Positions 1 to 7,226 of a stretch of 15,661 nucleotides of DNA are shown here, piece by piece (within the stretch, counting starts at the first letter, position 1; the number at the start of each line of letters is the position of its first letter). The stretch lies in NCBI GenBank assembly GCA_023423675.1, contig JAFAFD010000462.1, positions 1 to 15,661 on the forward strand, in the 5' to 3' direction. Origin of the DNA: Pseudomonadota bacterium (GTDB lineage: Bacteria; Pseudomonadota; Gammaproteobacteria; Xanthomonadales; Xanthomonadaceae). The position numbers and the translations under genes are program-made. The notes beneath the pieces are model-generated. The model was given only the letters and a program-made list of their open reading frames with translations, ran no database searches and was not told the origin of the DNA.

Positions 1-136
1 AACGGGCATTTTTATGGTTGTTCATCCGGGCTCTTTGGGGTCTGGAGAGGTGTGGTAACCACCATTTTCCAAAGATGTCCCGGATGAACAACCTACAGAG
101 AGATCACAACTAACAGTCGACTCTACCCAGCCGCGC
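1..136. other. Non-coding left edge containing a long inverted repeat
   Basis: I see no gene here. The stretch lies beyond the 3' end of the small minus-strand gene that stops at 137. Its main content is the inverted-repeat element at 16-93, described separately. I see no GC-rich hairpin with an adjoining T tract that would be a clear terminator for the minus-strand genes, although the inverted repeat could itself fold in RNA. Confidence 0.6.
16..93. repeat. 78-bp inverted-repeat element (possible IS ends or MITE)
   Basis: The outer arms 16-30 and 79-93 are perfect 15-base inverted copies (GGTTGTTCATCCGGG and its complement). After a short bulge a second matching block follows: TCTTTGG at 32-38 pairs with CCAAAGA at 69-75. 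At the centre GTGGT at 52-56 pairs with ACCAC at 58-62. The three nested pairings make this a long imperfect palindrome. The outer sequence with CCGGGACA-like bases reminds me of terminal repeats of IS481-type insertion sequences, but that is from memory and weak. There is no room for a transposase. I see no convincing target-site duplication: the 5' flank is TTTAT and the 3' flank is TACAG. It could be a miniature inverted-repeat element, two fused insertion-sequence ends, or a chromosomal REP-like hairpin. Confidence 0.6.
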
Positions 137-472
137 TCATCGGCGCCGGCGCAGCAGCGCCCACGCGCCCCAGCCACTGGCGGCGAGTACGGCCAGATAG
201 CACACCACCATCGTGCGCAGGCCCACCGGGTGCAGTTGCCCGCCGCGCGGGTGGGTACTCATCGCCATCGAGCTGTGGCCACTGCCCAGGTCGACTGCCA
301 GCTGCAGCACCAATGCGGCAGAGAACACCAGCAAGGCCACCCCGAAGCCGATGCGCGGCCATGAGGCCTGTGCGCTGGGGCGGCGCAGCAGCCAGGCCAG
401 TGCCGTGGCTGCGGCAAGCGCCGCCGCGATCCACATCAGCGGCGACGCCGGAGACGCTGCAGCCACCGGCAT
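137..472 (-). CDS. Small hypothetical membrane protein, three predicted helices
   Basis: I do not recognise this 111-residue protein. The frame stays open further upstream into the transporter gene. I chose the ATG at 472 because it is the first one after that gene's stop (504-506), leaving a 31-base gap; no good ribosome binding site is visible. Hydrophobic segments lie at about residues 12-29, 41-60 and 86-106, and the chain ends in a positively charged LLRRRR tail that is probably cytoplasmic. The loop between helices 2 and 3 carries GHSSMAMSTH and a further His, an unusual cluster of His and Met that could bind a metal such as copper, though this is speculation. It follows the KgtP-like gene on the same strand and may be co-transcribed with it. 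It could also be an accidental open frame, but the clean alternation of helices and basic or polar loops argues for a real gene. Confidence 0.55.
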   Translation of the reverse strand: MPVAAASPASPLMWIAAALAAATALAWLLRRPSAQASWPRIGFGVALLVFSAALVLQLAVDLGSGHSSMAMSTHPRGGQLHPVGLRTMVVCYLAVLAASGWGAWALLRRRR

Positions 473-503
473 TGCACCGGTGGCTGCGATCAGTACGACG
501 CCC

Positions 504-1838
504 TTACTTGCGGGTGCCGTCGAGCCAGTTCGGGCCCTTGTTGGTGAGGAAGAAGACATAGACCACCAACGATACCGCGATCGTGGCGGTGACGTAGATG
601 GCGAACCAGTCGACGTGGCCGGTCTTCAGCGCGCCCTGGTACAGCAGCGGGGCGGTACCACCGAACAGCGAATTGGCCAGCGCATAGCCCAGGCCCACGC
701 CCAGTGCACGGATGTGGGTGGGGAACAGTTCGGCCTTCACCACCGCGTTGATGGACGTGTAGCCGGTGAGGATGACAAAGCCCAGCGCCAGGGTCAGGAA
801 GGCGAAGGTGGCATCGTGCTGGTGCGGCAGCTGGGTGATCAGGTACCAGCTGTACAGCACGCCGCCCACGCCGAAGAACACCAGCAGGCTCTTGCGGCCG
901 ATGATGTCAGACAGCCAGCCGCCGACCGGCTGCAGCACCATCAGGACGGTGAGCACGGCCAGGTTGATCACGGTGCCGGTCATCGGGTCGTTGCCCGCGA
1001 AGGCGCTCTGGATCATCTTCGGGCCGTTCACCGAGTAGGTGTAGAAGGCAATCGTGCCGCCGGCGGTGATCAGGAAGCACAGCAGCAGCGGACGCCACTG
1101 GTGCACGATCAGTTCGTACATCGAACCGGACTTCTTCGCCTTGCCCTCGCGCGCGGACTCGATCGACGATTCTTCCATCGTCTCGTCCATGCCCCGGCGC
1201 AGCCAGAACACCACGACCGCGGCGATGCCACCGATGCCGAAGGCGATGCGCCAGCCGAACTCGGAAATCTCCGGCTTGCCCCAGAAGTTCAGCATCAGGA
1301 ACAGGGTGAGCTGCGCCAGCACGTGGCCGCCGACCAGGGTGACGTAATGGAACGAGGACAGGAAGCCACGGCGGCCGGGAATGGCGGCCTCGGACATGTA
1401 GGTGGCGCTGGCGCCGTACTCGCCGCCTGTGGCGAAGCCCTGCAGCAGGCGTGCGAACAGCAGGATGATCGCCGCCCAGATGCCGATGCTGGCCGCGGTG
1501 GGCGTGATCGCGATGAGGAAGGAGCAGACGGCCATGAGGGTGACCGACACGGTGAGCGCCAGGCGACGGCCGTGGCGATCGGCGAAGCGGCCGAAGAACC
1601 AGGCGCCGATCGGACGCATCAGGAACGTGGCGGCGAAGATCGCCCACACGTACAAGGTGGAGTTCTTGTCTTCGGGCGAGAAGAACTGCGACTCGAAGTA
1701 CACGGCGAACACCGAGTACACGTAGACGTCATACCACTCCACCAGGTTGCCGGCGGAGCCTTTGAGGGTATTGGAGATCGAGCGGCGCAGCGCGGCGCCG
1801 TCGGTGCTGGGGACAGCAGGTTGGGACGTGGTGCTCAT
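504..1838 (-). CDS. kgtP: MFS metabolite:H+ symporter, alpha-ketoglutarate permease-like
   Basis: A 444-residue inner-membrane transporter of the metabolite:H+ symporter branch of the major facilitator superfamily, expected to take up a dicarboxylate such as 2-oxoglutarate with protons. Visible hallmarks are the N-terminal GNLVEWYDVYVYS (about 30-42), the loop 2-3 motif GRFADRHGRR (83-92), RLLQGFATGGEYGASATYMS (130-149), a central cytoplasmic loop with charged residues, and the second-half motif GWLSDIIGRKS. These resemble E. coli KgtP closely, including YMSEAAIPGRRGF and the later KAELFPTHIRALGVGL. The length matches KgtP (about 430). The start at 1838 fits the family's N-terminus; GAGG lies 12 bases upstream, rather far for a binding site. 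The frame stays open to an ATG at 1934, but the extra residues look unlike the family. Related members carry citrate, proline/betaine or shikimate, so the substrate is the uncertain part. Confidence 0.85.
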   Translation of the reverse strand: MSTTSQPAVPSTDGAALRRSISNTLKGSAGNLVEWYDVYVYSVFAVYFESQFFSPEDKNSTLYVWAIFAATFLMRPIGAWFFGRFADRHGRRLALTVSVTLMAVCSFLIAITPTAASIGIWAAIILLFARLLQGFATGGEYGASATYMSEAAIPGRRGFLSSFHYVTLVGGHVLAQLTLFLMLNFWGKPEISEFGWRIAFGIGGIAAVVVFWLRRGMDETMEESSIESAREGKAKKSGSMYELIVHQWRPLLLCFLITAGGTIAFYTYSVNGPKMIQSAFAGNDPMTGTVINLAVLTVLMVLQPVGGWLSDIIGRKSLLVFFGVGGVLYSWYLITQLPHQHDATFAFLTLALGFVILTGYTSINAVVKAELFPTHIRALGVGLGYALANSLFGGTAPLLYQGALKTGHVDWFAIYVTATIAVSLVVYVFFLTNKGPNWLDGTRK

Positions 1839-2150
1839 CTGGGTGAGGATCCTCGATGCGGTGCTTCCATGCGGGAAAGATCGGTGCCAGGGGCGCGCGT
1901 GGGGCGCTGCCAGCCAGCCTCCTAGGTACTGCATCCCACGTCAACGCCGGGTGCCGGAGGGGCGGGCAAGGCATGGGGACCGCACAGGGTGACAGCGGCC
2001 CGCAGGGGGGACCATAGCTAGATCGTCGTACGCGATGTCGTGTGCTGCGCGTTCAGTAAAGTCCTGCAAGGCCTGCGCGACTGCCGGAAGCGGGGTTGCT
2101 CCGTCACCCGAACCTTCTAGAATCCCTTTTCCCCTGCCTGCTGGTGCGTC
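1839..2150. other. Divergent intergenic region between kgtP-like gene and yedA
   Basis: This 312-base stretch separates two divergently transcribed genes, so it should hold both promoters. For yedA a plausible -35/-10 pair is at 2096-2123. For the transporter I see no convincing promoter: a TATGGT on the minus strand near 2010 lacks a good partner. A GAGGATCCTC palindrome at 1845-1854 overlaps the likely binding site of the transporter. A GGGTGACAGC at 1988-1997 recurs inverted within the palindromic site at 12007-12023. Open frames crossing the region are extensions or shadows of neighbouring genes. Confidence 0.6.
2096..2123 (+). promoter_or_regulatory. Candidate yedA-rarD promoter
   Basis: TTGCTC (2096-2101) and TAGAAT (2118-2123) are separated by 16 bases and lie 27 bases before the yedA ATG. 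The -10 is good; the -35 matches the consensus at only three positions. The sequence TCTAGAATCCC around the -10 (2116-2126) occurs again, base for base, upstream of the TonB-dependent receptor gene. This supports a common promoter element. Confidence 0.4.
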
Positions 2151-3056
2151 ATGTCGGCTTCCCCTGTTCCTTCTGCGGCTGCCCCCCGGGGTGGCCTTGT
2201 CGCGCTGGCCTTGCTGCTGGTCTACGTGGTCTGGGGCTCGACCTACCTGGGCATCGCCAAGGCTCTGCACGGCGGCGCGCTGCCGCTCACCATGGTCTCC
2301 GGCAGCCGCTTCATCATCGCCGGCGGCCTGATGTACCTGGCCCTGCGCCTGTTCTGGAAGATGCCGCGGCCGAGCCCGCGGCAGTGGCGTAACCTGGTCA
2401 TCATGGGCGTGACCATGCTGGTGCTGGGCAATGGCATGGTGGTGCTGGCCGAGCGCGAAGTGTCCTCCGGCCTGGCCGCCACGGCCGTGGCCTCGGTGCC
2501 CCTGTGGATGGCGCTGTTCTCCGCGTTTCGCGGCCAGCACGCCAGCCGCGGCGAATGGCTGGGCATCGCGGTCGGTTTCATCGGCGTGGTCTGGCTCAAT
2601 GCCGGCAGCAGCCTCACGGCGTCGCCCACCGGGCTGGTGCTGCTGTTGATCGCACCGGTCGGCTGGGCATTCGGTTCGGTGTGGGCGCGCGGCCTGGATC
2701 TGCCTGGTCCGTTCATGACCGCTGCCGGGCAGATGATCTGCGGCGGCGTGCTGCTGGTGCTGATCGGCCTGGCGGTGGGCGAGCGCCCGACTACGCTGCC
2801 CGACACGGGCGGCCTGCTGGCCATGGCCTACCTGTGCGTGTTCGGTTCCATCGTGGCGTTCACCGCCTATGTCTGGCTGCTGCACAACGTGCGCCCGGCG
2901 CTGGCCGGCAGCTACGCCTACGTCAATCCGGTCATCGCGGTGCTGCTGGGCGCGGCACTGAATGGCGAGCAGTTCGGCTGGCGCGATTTCCTTGCGATGG
3001 CGGTCATCCTGCTGGGCGTGGTGGTGCTGACCATGGCAAGGACCTGGAAGAAGTGA
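2151..3056 (+). CDS. yedA: EamA/DMT family inner-membrane transporter, YedA-like
   Basis: A 301-residue protein of the drug/metabolite transporter superfamily with two EamA repeats and about ten membrane helices. The first repeat opens with VYVVWGSTYLGIAKAL (about 24-39). GNGMVVLAEREVSSGLAATAV and, in the second repeat, NVRPALAGSYAYVNPVIAVL match E. coli YedA (about 306 residues) closely. Such proteins export amino acids or other small metabolites; the YedA substrate is not firmly known. The ATG at 2151 is preceded by a weak GGTG and gives a short, polar N-terminal tail before helix 1, as expected. The gene is followed after only two bases by rarD, another EamA protein, so the two almost certainly share a transcript. 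They look like family members placed side by side rather than a recent duplication, since their sequences are quite different. Confidence 0.88.
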   Translation: MSASPVPSAAAPRGGLVALALLLVYVVWGSTYLGIAKALHGGALPLTMVSGSRFIIAGGLMYLALRLFWKMPRPSPRQWRNLVIMGVTMLVLGNGMVVLAEREVSSGLAATAVASVPLWMALFSAFRGQHASRGEWLGIAVGFIGVVWLNAGSSLTASPTGLVLLLIAPVGWAFGSVWARGLDLPGPFMTAAGQMICGGVLLVLIGLAVGERPTTLPDTGGLLAMAYLCVFGSIVAFTAYVWLLHNVRPALAGSYAYVNPVIAVLLGAALNGEQFGWRDFLAMAVILLGVVVLTMARTWKK

Positions 3057-3058
3057 GC

Positions 3059-3979
3059 ATGGACGAGAAGGAACAACGCCGCGGCCTATGGGTTACCGCG
3101 TCCACTTTCGTGCTGTGGGGGCTGGTGCCGGTGTACTGGCATCTGCTCAACGAGGTGCCGTCGTTCCAGATCATTGCCCACCGCATCATCTGGTCCACGG
3201 TGCTGGTGGTGGCGTGGCTGCTGCTGACCGCGCGCCTGGGCTGGTGGCGGAAGATCGCCGCGCAGCCGCGCGCGCTGCCGATCCTGGCGGTATCCAGCCT
3301 GACCATTGCCTTCAACTGGGGCCTGTACATCTGGGCGGTCAACGCCGGGCATGTGATCGAAACCAGCCTGGGCTACTTCATCAATCCGCTGGTGAATGTG
3401 TTGCTGGGCGTGCTGGTACTGAAGGAGCGCCTGCGCCGCGTGCAGTGGATCGCGGTGGCGATGGCCGCGGTGGGCGTGGCCTGGCTGACCATCGATGCTG
3501 GCACGCCGCCGTGGATCGCGCTGGGCCTGGCGTGTTCGTTCGGCCTGTACGGGCTGCTGCGCAAGCTGGTGTCGGTCGATCCGGTGGCCGGGCTGGGCGT
3601 AGAGAGCCTGTACCTGTTCCTGCCCGCGCTTGCGTTTGCGGTATGGGCCGAGAACGGTCATGGCGGCGCGTTCTTCCACGGCTGGGGCTGGCGCAACGAT
3701 CTGCTGCTGGTGTTCGGTGGCGTGGTCACTGCAGTGCCGCTGATCGGCTTCGCCTACGGGGTGAAGCGCATTCCGCTGTCGCTGGTCGGCATCCTGCAGT
3801 ACATCGCACCGAGCCTGCAGCTGCTGCTGGGCGTGTTCTTCTTCCACGAGGCGTTTGATACCGGCAAGGCGATTGGCTTTGCGGTGATCTGGGCCGGGCT
3901 GGTGTTGTTCGTCGGCGAGAACGTGCGGGCGATGCGGGCGGCCAGGGGGCGGATCACTCCGCAACGCGGAGGGCTCTGA
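3059..3979 (+). CDS. rarD: RarD-type EamA family permease
   Basis: A 306-residue inner-membrane protein of the RarD (chloramphenicol-sensitivity protein) branch of the EamA family, about the usual length of 296-300 residues. The N-terminus RRGLWVTASTFVLWGLVPVYW (split by the first helix), AHRIIWS, FNWGLYIWAVNAGHVIETSL, GYFINPLVNVLLGVL and the C-terminal GILQYIAPSLQLLLGVF are characteristic of RarD. About ten helices are predicted. Its physiological substrate is unknown despite the name. I chose the ATG at 3059 because the RarD family begins there; it follows the yedA stop by two bases, so translation is probably coupled. The last codons and the TGA stop (3977-3979) lie within a palindromic repeat arm (3960-3983), so the C-terminal RGGL is encoded by the repeat. 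Confidence 0.92.
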   Translation: MDEKEQRRGLWVTASTFVLWGLVPVYWHLLNEVPSFQIIAHRIIWSTVLVVAWLLLTARLGWWRKIAAQPRALPILAVSSLTIAFNWGLYIWAVNAGHVIETSLGYFINPLVNVLLGVLVLKERLRRVQWIAVAMAAVGVAWLTIDAGTPPWIALGLACSFGLYGLLRKLVSVDPVAGLGVESLYLFLPALAFAVWAENGHGGAFFHGWGWRNDLLLVFGGVVTAVPLIGFAYGVKRIPLSLVGILQYIAPSLQLLLGVFFFHEAFDTGKAIGFAVIWAGLVLFVGENVRAMRAARGRITPQRGGL

Positions 3980-4039
3980 CCCCCGGGCTGAGCTGAGAAA
4001 GGGGTCAGAGCCCTTCGCGTTGCGAAGGGATCCGACCTC
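3960..4039. repeat. Three-armed palindromic repeat at the rarD 3' end
   Basis: Arm 1 (3960-3983) and arm 2 (4001-4024) are 24-base inverted copies that differ at one position, which would be a G-U pair in RNA (3969/4015). Arm 2 can instead fold with the sequence after it: CCCTTCGC (4011-4018) pairs with GCGAAGGG (4022-4029), and after two mismatches GGTC pairs with GACC, out to 4039. The GGGGTCAGAGCCC and GGGATCCGACC blocks resemble a repeat common in Stenotrophomonas intergenic regions, as I recall. Arm 1 overlaps the end of rarD. No T tract follows on the plus strand, so this is not a standard terminator, though it could still stabilise the rarD message 3' end. Confidence 0.8.
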
Positions 4040-4047
4040 GGTTCCGG

Positions 4048-4081
4048 CAAAAAAGAACGGCGCCCCGAGGGGCGCCGTTCT
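4048..4081 (-). terminator. Rho-independent terminator of the TonB-dependent receptor gene
   Basis: On the minus strand a 13-base perfect stem (AGAACGGCGCCCC at 4054-4066 pairing with 4069-4081) is followed by six T residues (4054-4049). It lies 55 bases past the receptor stop at 4136. The T run is on the minus side only. Another hairpin, TCCGGCCA/TGGCCGGA (4091-4098 with 4108-4115), precedes it in the same transcript. Confidence 0.92.
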
Positions 4082-4135
4082 GCTTCCATCTCCGGCCAGG
4101 AGAGAGTTGGCCGGAACGGGAACGCGGGTGCAGGC

Positions 4136-6961
4136 TTAGAAGCGCTGCTGGTACTTCATGTACATGAAACGACCGATGTCGAAGCCGCCGTAGTAGACGA
4201 AGCTGCTGTTCGGCTGGCTGTACATGACCGGACCCTGGTGGTCGAACACGTTGTTCAGGCCCAGCGACACGGTGCCATTCCACGGCAGGCTGTAACGCAC
4301 CTGCAGGTCGTGGAAGGTGTTCGAGCCCACCTTGTTGGTCGGCGAGGCATCGGTGTAGGCCGAGCTGAAGTCCGGCAGGTTGCACTCGTCCATGTAGGAG
4401 CACTTCTCCTTCATGCTGGAGTAGTAACGTGCGGTCCAGCCGATGCCCAGGTTGCCGTACTGCCAGTCCAGGTTGAAGGTCGAGCGCACGCGGAAGTTGC
4501 CGCCCCAGCTGGTCAGCTGTTCCACCGGCGTGGTGACGGCGTTGTCGTTACGCTGCTCCAGGTAGTCGGTGTAGGTGGTGTTCCAGGTGACGGCGAACTT
4601 GCCGAACGTGGTTTCCGGCAGGCGGTAGCGCGCGCTGATGTCATAGCCGGCGGTTTCGCGGTAGCCGGCGTTGACCAGCGAGCGGTCCAGCGCGTTGACC
4701 TGGCCGTTGCTGCCGCGGGTGAAGCGACCGCAGGCCGCGTCCGAACCCTGCACGTAGCACTGTTCCAGGATGCTGGTGGCCGACTCGCCGACGATGGCGT
4801 TGTTGATGCGGATCTTCCACCAGTCCAGGCTGACGTCCAGGCCCTGCACGAAGTCCGGGCTGTAGACCAGGCCGACGGTCCAGGTCTTGGCGGTTTCCGG
4901 CTTCAGCTCCGGGTTGGAACCCGAGTTGAAATCGGTGGTGGCCTGCTGGCCCGGCTTGCTGGCCACGCTGCCGTCGCTGTTGAGCTGGCGGAAGTTGGCC
5001 GGCACGTTCAGGGCCTTGCAGCGTGCGGCAACCGCGGCGCTGGTGGCGGCGGTGCCGAACGAGGTATCGCACGGGTCGGTGAACGAGTCACGGCTGCTGA
5101 CGGTGCCGCCGTACAGGTCATCCACGGTCGGCGCACGGAAGCCGGTGCCGTAGGTGGCGCGCACCAGCAGGCTGTCGATCGGCTTCCACTTCACGCCGAA
5201 CTTGCTGTTGGTGGTCGAACCGAAGTTGTTGTAATCCGAGTAACGACCGGCCACGTCCAGCGACAGCTCACGGGCAAAAGCCATGTCGGCCAGCAGCGGC
5301 ACCTGCAGTTCCAGGTAGACCTCGCTGAGCGAGTAGTCGCCCTGGGTCGGCTTGCCGCTGGTGCCGGCGATCTGGCCGTTCTGCACCATCAGGTCCGGGG
5401 TGTAGCGCGCTTCTTCGGTGCGGTGCTCGAAGCCCATCGCGGTCAGCACGTCGCCGGCCGGCAGGGTGAACAGCGAGCCGGAGATGTTGGCGCTGGCCAC
5501 CTTGGTGGTGGTCTGGCTCTTGTCCACGAAGCGGGCGAACAGGTAGTCCTGCACGTCCTGGTTGCTCAGCGAGCCCGGGCCGGTGTAGCCCATCGGCGCG
5601 GCCGGATTCCACGGCACGCAGCCGGCAATCACCGCATCCGGCGTGCCGCAGTACGCCACGCCATCCTTGATGAAGGACGGGCCGACGGCCTGGTTGACGT
5701 TGGGCTGGTACATGCTGCCCGTGCCGATGCGCTCGCCTTCATTGCGGTTGTAGGTGTAGTTGACGTTCCAGTCCCAGTAGCGCGAACCGGTGTCGAAGCT
5801 GCCTTCCAGACCCAGGCTGCCGCGCTTGGTCTCCATGTTGTTCTCGGTGCCACGCAGCATTTCTTCGGTGCGGTGCGAGAACAGCACGTCCTGGCCCCAC
5901 AGGTTGAATGCGCTGTCCTTGGACAGGGCGGCGCGGGTGCCGCTGCGCGCCTGTGCGGCAGTCACCGAGTACGGGTAACCGGCCAGGTGCTTGCTCGATT
6001 CGCGCTTGCTGTACAGCGCATCGGCAACCAGACGCAGGTTGTCAGTGATCGAGAAGCCACCGTTGGCGAACACCGAAGTGCGCTCCAGGCCGGTCAGCAG
6101 GCTCATGTTGGTCTTGGTGTTGGCACCATCGGCCGGGTTCAGCGTGTGGAAGTTGGCTGCATCGGTCGGGTCGCCGCCCGGGCCGACGGTCACCGGCTTG
6201 CCGCCGACGGTGACGCTGCCCCACGGCGTGGTGCCGTTGAGGCCGTCGTTCGGATGACGCGGGCCGTTGACGTAGCGGGTGAACTCACGCGCGCCGCCCA
6301 TCACTTCGTCTTCCTTGGTGCGCTCGGCACCCACGCTGAACCAGCCGCGGTCGAAGGTCTTGCCGAAGGTGGCGCTGTAGGAGCGCTTCTGGCCGTCACC
6401 TTCGCCGTACTGGCCGACGTAGACGCTGGCTTCGCCACCGTCGAAATTCTTGCGGGTGATGATGTTGACCACACCGGCGATGGCGTCCGAGCCGTACAGC
6501 GCCGACGCACCGTCGGTCAGTACTTCGACGCGCTCGACGATGGCCGAGGGAATCGAGGCCAGGTCGGAATAGCCACCGGCGCTGACGCCCATGCGGCGGC
6601 CGTCGATCAGCACCAGGCTGCGTTCCGGGCCCAGGTTGCGCAGGCTGACATACATGCCACCGAAGTCGCGCGAGGAGGTCAGCGACGAAGCGCGGCTCAT
6701 GCTCGGCGAACCGGCAGCGGTCACGTCCTGCAGGATGTCGGCGACGTTGACGTAGCCCTTCTTCTCGATCTCGGCGCGGTTGAGCGCGACCACCGGCTGG
6801 GCGGTCTCGACACTGGCCTGGCGGATGCGCGAGCCGGTGATTTCGATGCGGTCGAGGTTGGTGGTGTTGTCGCCCGCATCCTGTGCGAAGGCGGGGGTGG
6901 TGCAGCTGGCGGCCAGCGCGATGACGATCGCGTTGCGCAGCGGGGTGGTCTTCAGGGACAT
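4136..6961 (-). CDS. TonB-dependent outer-membrane receptor
   Basis: A 941-residue receptor that takes up a scarce substrate across the outer membrane using TonB energy. The start at 6961 is fixed by a clear signal peptide (MSLKTTPLRNAIVIALAA, cleavage after AFA near residue 26). It is followed by a TonB-box-like LDRIEITG (36-43) and GSRI, the usual beginning of xanthomonad and sphingomonad receptors. The plug spans about 52-170 with LVLIDGRRMGVS (116-127), IERVEVLTDGASALYGSDAI split by the IV before it, and GVVNIITRK. The remaining ~760 residues form the 22-strand barrel, with paired cysteines in probable surface loops (for example CYVQGSDAAC) and a terminal Phe (KYQQRF). There is no N-terminal STN signalling domain, so control by a FecI/FecR-type relay is unlikely. 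The gene stands alone between two terminators. The substrate cannot be read from the sequence or neighbours; iron chelate, peptide and carbohydrate are all possible. Confidence 0.93.
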   Translation of the reverse strand: MSLKTTPLRNAIVIALAASCTTPAFAQDAGDNTTNLDRIEITGSRIRQASVETAQPVVALNRAEIEKKGYVNVADILQDVTAAGSPSMSRASSLTSSRDFGGMYVSLRNLGPERSLVLIDGRRMGVSAGGYSDLASIPSAIVERVEVLTDGASALYGSDAIAGVVNIITRKNFDGGEASVYVGQYGEGDGQKRSYSATFGKTFDRGWFSVGAERTKEDEVMGGAREFTRYVNGPRHPNDGLNGTTPWGSVTVGGKPVTVGPGGDPTDAANFHTLNPADGANTKTNMSLLTGLERTSVFANGGFSITDNLRLVADALYSKRESSKHLAGYPYSVTAAQARSGTRAALSKDSAFNLWGQDVLFSHRTEEMLRGTENNMETKRGSLGLEGSFDTGSRYWDWNVNYTYNRNEGERIGTGSMYQPNVNQAVGPSFIKDGVAYCGTPDAVIAGCVPWNPAAPMGYTGPGSLSNQDVQDYLFARFVDKSQTTTKVASANISGSLFTLPAGDVLTAMGFEHRTEEARYTPDLMVQNGQIAGTSGKPTQGDYSLSEVYLELQVPLLADMAFARELSLDVAGRYSDYNNFGSTTNSKFGVKWKPIDSLLVRATYGTGFRAPTVDDLYGGTVSSRDSFTDPCDTSFGTAATSAAVAARCKALNVPANFRQLNSDGSVASKPGQQATTDFNSGSNPELKPETAKTWTVGLVYSPDFVQGLDVSLDWWKIRINNAIVGESATSILEQCYVQGSDAACGRFTRGSNGQVNALDRSLVNAGYRETAGYDISARYRLPETTFGKFAVTWNTTYTDYLEQRNDNAVTTPVEQLTSWGGNFRVRSTFNLDWQYGNLGIGWTARYYSSMKEKCSYMDECNLPDFSSAYTDASPTNKVGSNTFHDLQVRYSLPWNGTVSLGLNNVFDHQGPVMYSQPNSSFVYYGGFDIGRFMYMKYQQRF

Positions 6962-6982
6962 CCGTGAAATCTCGTGTTTCAG

Positions 6983-7014
6983 AAAAAAACATGCGCCCGT
7001 TCTGTGGGCGCGTG
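6983..7014 (-). terminator. Terminator-like hairpin in the receptor leader (possible attenuator)
   Basis: On the minus strand CACGCGCCC (7014-7006) can pair with GGGCGCATG (6998-6990) through nine pairs, one of them G-T, around a 7-base loop. It is followed directly by seven T residues (6989-6983). This has the form of an intrinsic terminator, yet it ends only 21 bases before the receptor ATG. The upstream operon already has its own terminator at 7294-7323. A hairpin here would therefore either stop read-through or regulate receptor expression by attenuation. I could not identify a clear anti-terminator partner. Confidence 0.5.
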
Positions 7015-7040
7015 GGGTACTGCAAACCAACGTGGGGGGC

Positions 7041-7051
7041 GGGATTCTAGA
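7041..7051 (-). promoter_or_regulatory. Possible -10 element for the TonB receptor gene
   Basis: Minus-strand TCTAGAATCCC, containing the -10-like TAGAAT at 7049-7044, is identical over 11 bases to the candidate -10 region of yedA at 2116-2126. No good -35 hexamer lies 15-18 bases upstream (the sequence there is AAACAGTTACG), so an activator might be needed. If used, transcription would start near 7035 and include the leader hairpin. Confidence 0.3.
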
Positions 7052-7226
7052 GTGTTTTCATTCGTAACTGTTTGTCCCTGCGTGTTACATCGCGCCGAAC
7101 ATGAATCGCAACCAACAATCCACAGGAGTGCTGTGCGCAGCGTCACGCGCGAGGTGTTTTCGATGCGCAGAGGCATCGATAACGGCGGTAGTCGCGCGAT
7201 CTGTAATGCACGGAGTGTGCGAACGT

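Noticed and set aside
213..1925. A 570-codon plus-strand open frame opposite the KgtP-like gene
   Set aside because: Shadow of the transporter gene; low-complexity composition and no domain recognised.
2151..3979. yedA and rarD as a recent tandem duplication
   Set aside because: Both are EamA-family permeases, but their sequences match different subfamilies closely and share little with one another beyond the fold.
4238..6967. A very long open frame (over 900 codons) on the plus strand opposite the TonB receptor gene
   Set aside because: It is antisense to a gene with clear signal peptide, plug and barrel motifs. Its translation is rich in Ala, Gly, Val and His with no recognisable domain. 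Such frames arise from codon bias in GC-rich DNA.
6962..7030. In-frame extension of the TonB receptor to an ATG at 7030
   Set aside because: It would place 23 extra residues before a textbook signal peptide and run through the terminator-like hairpin.
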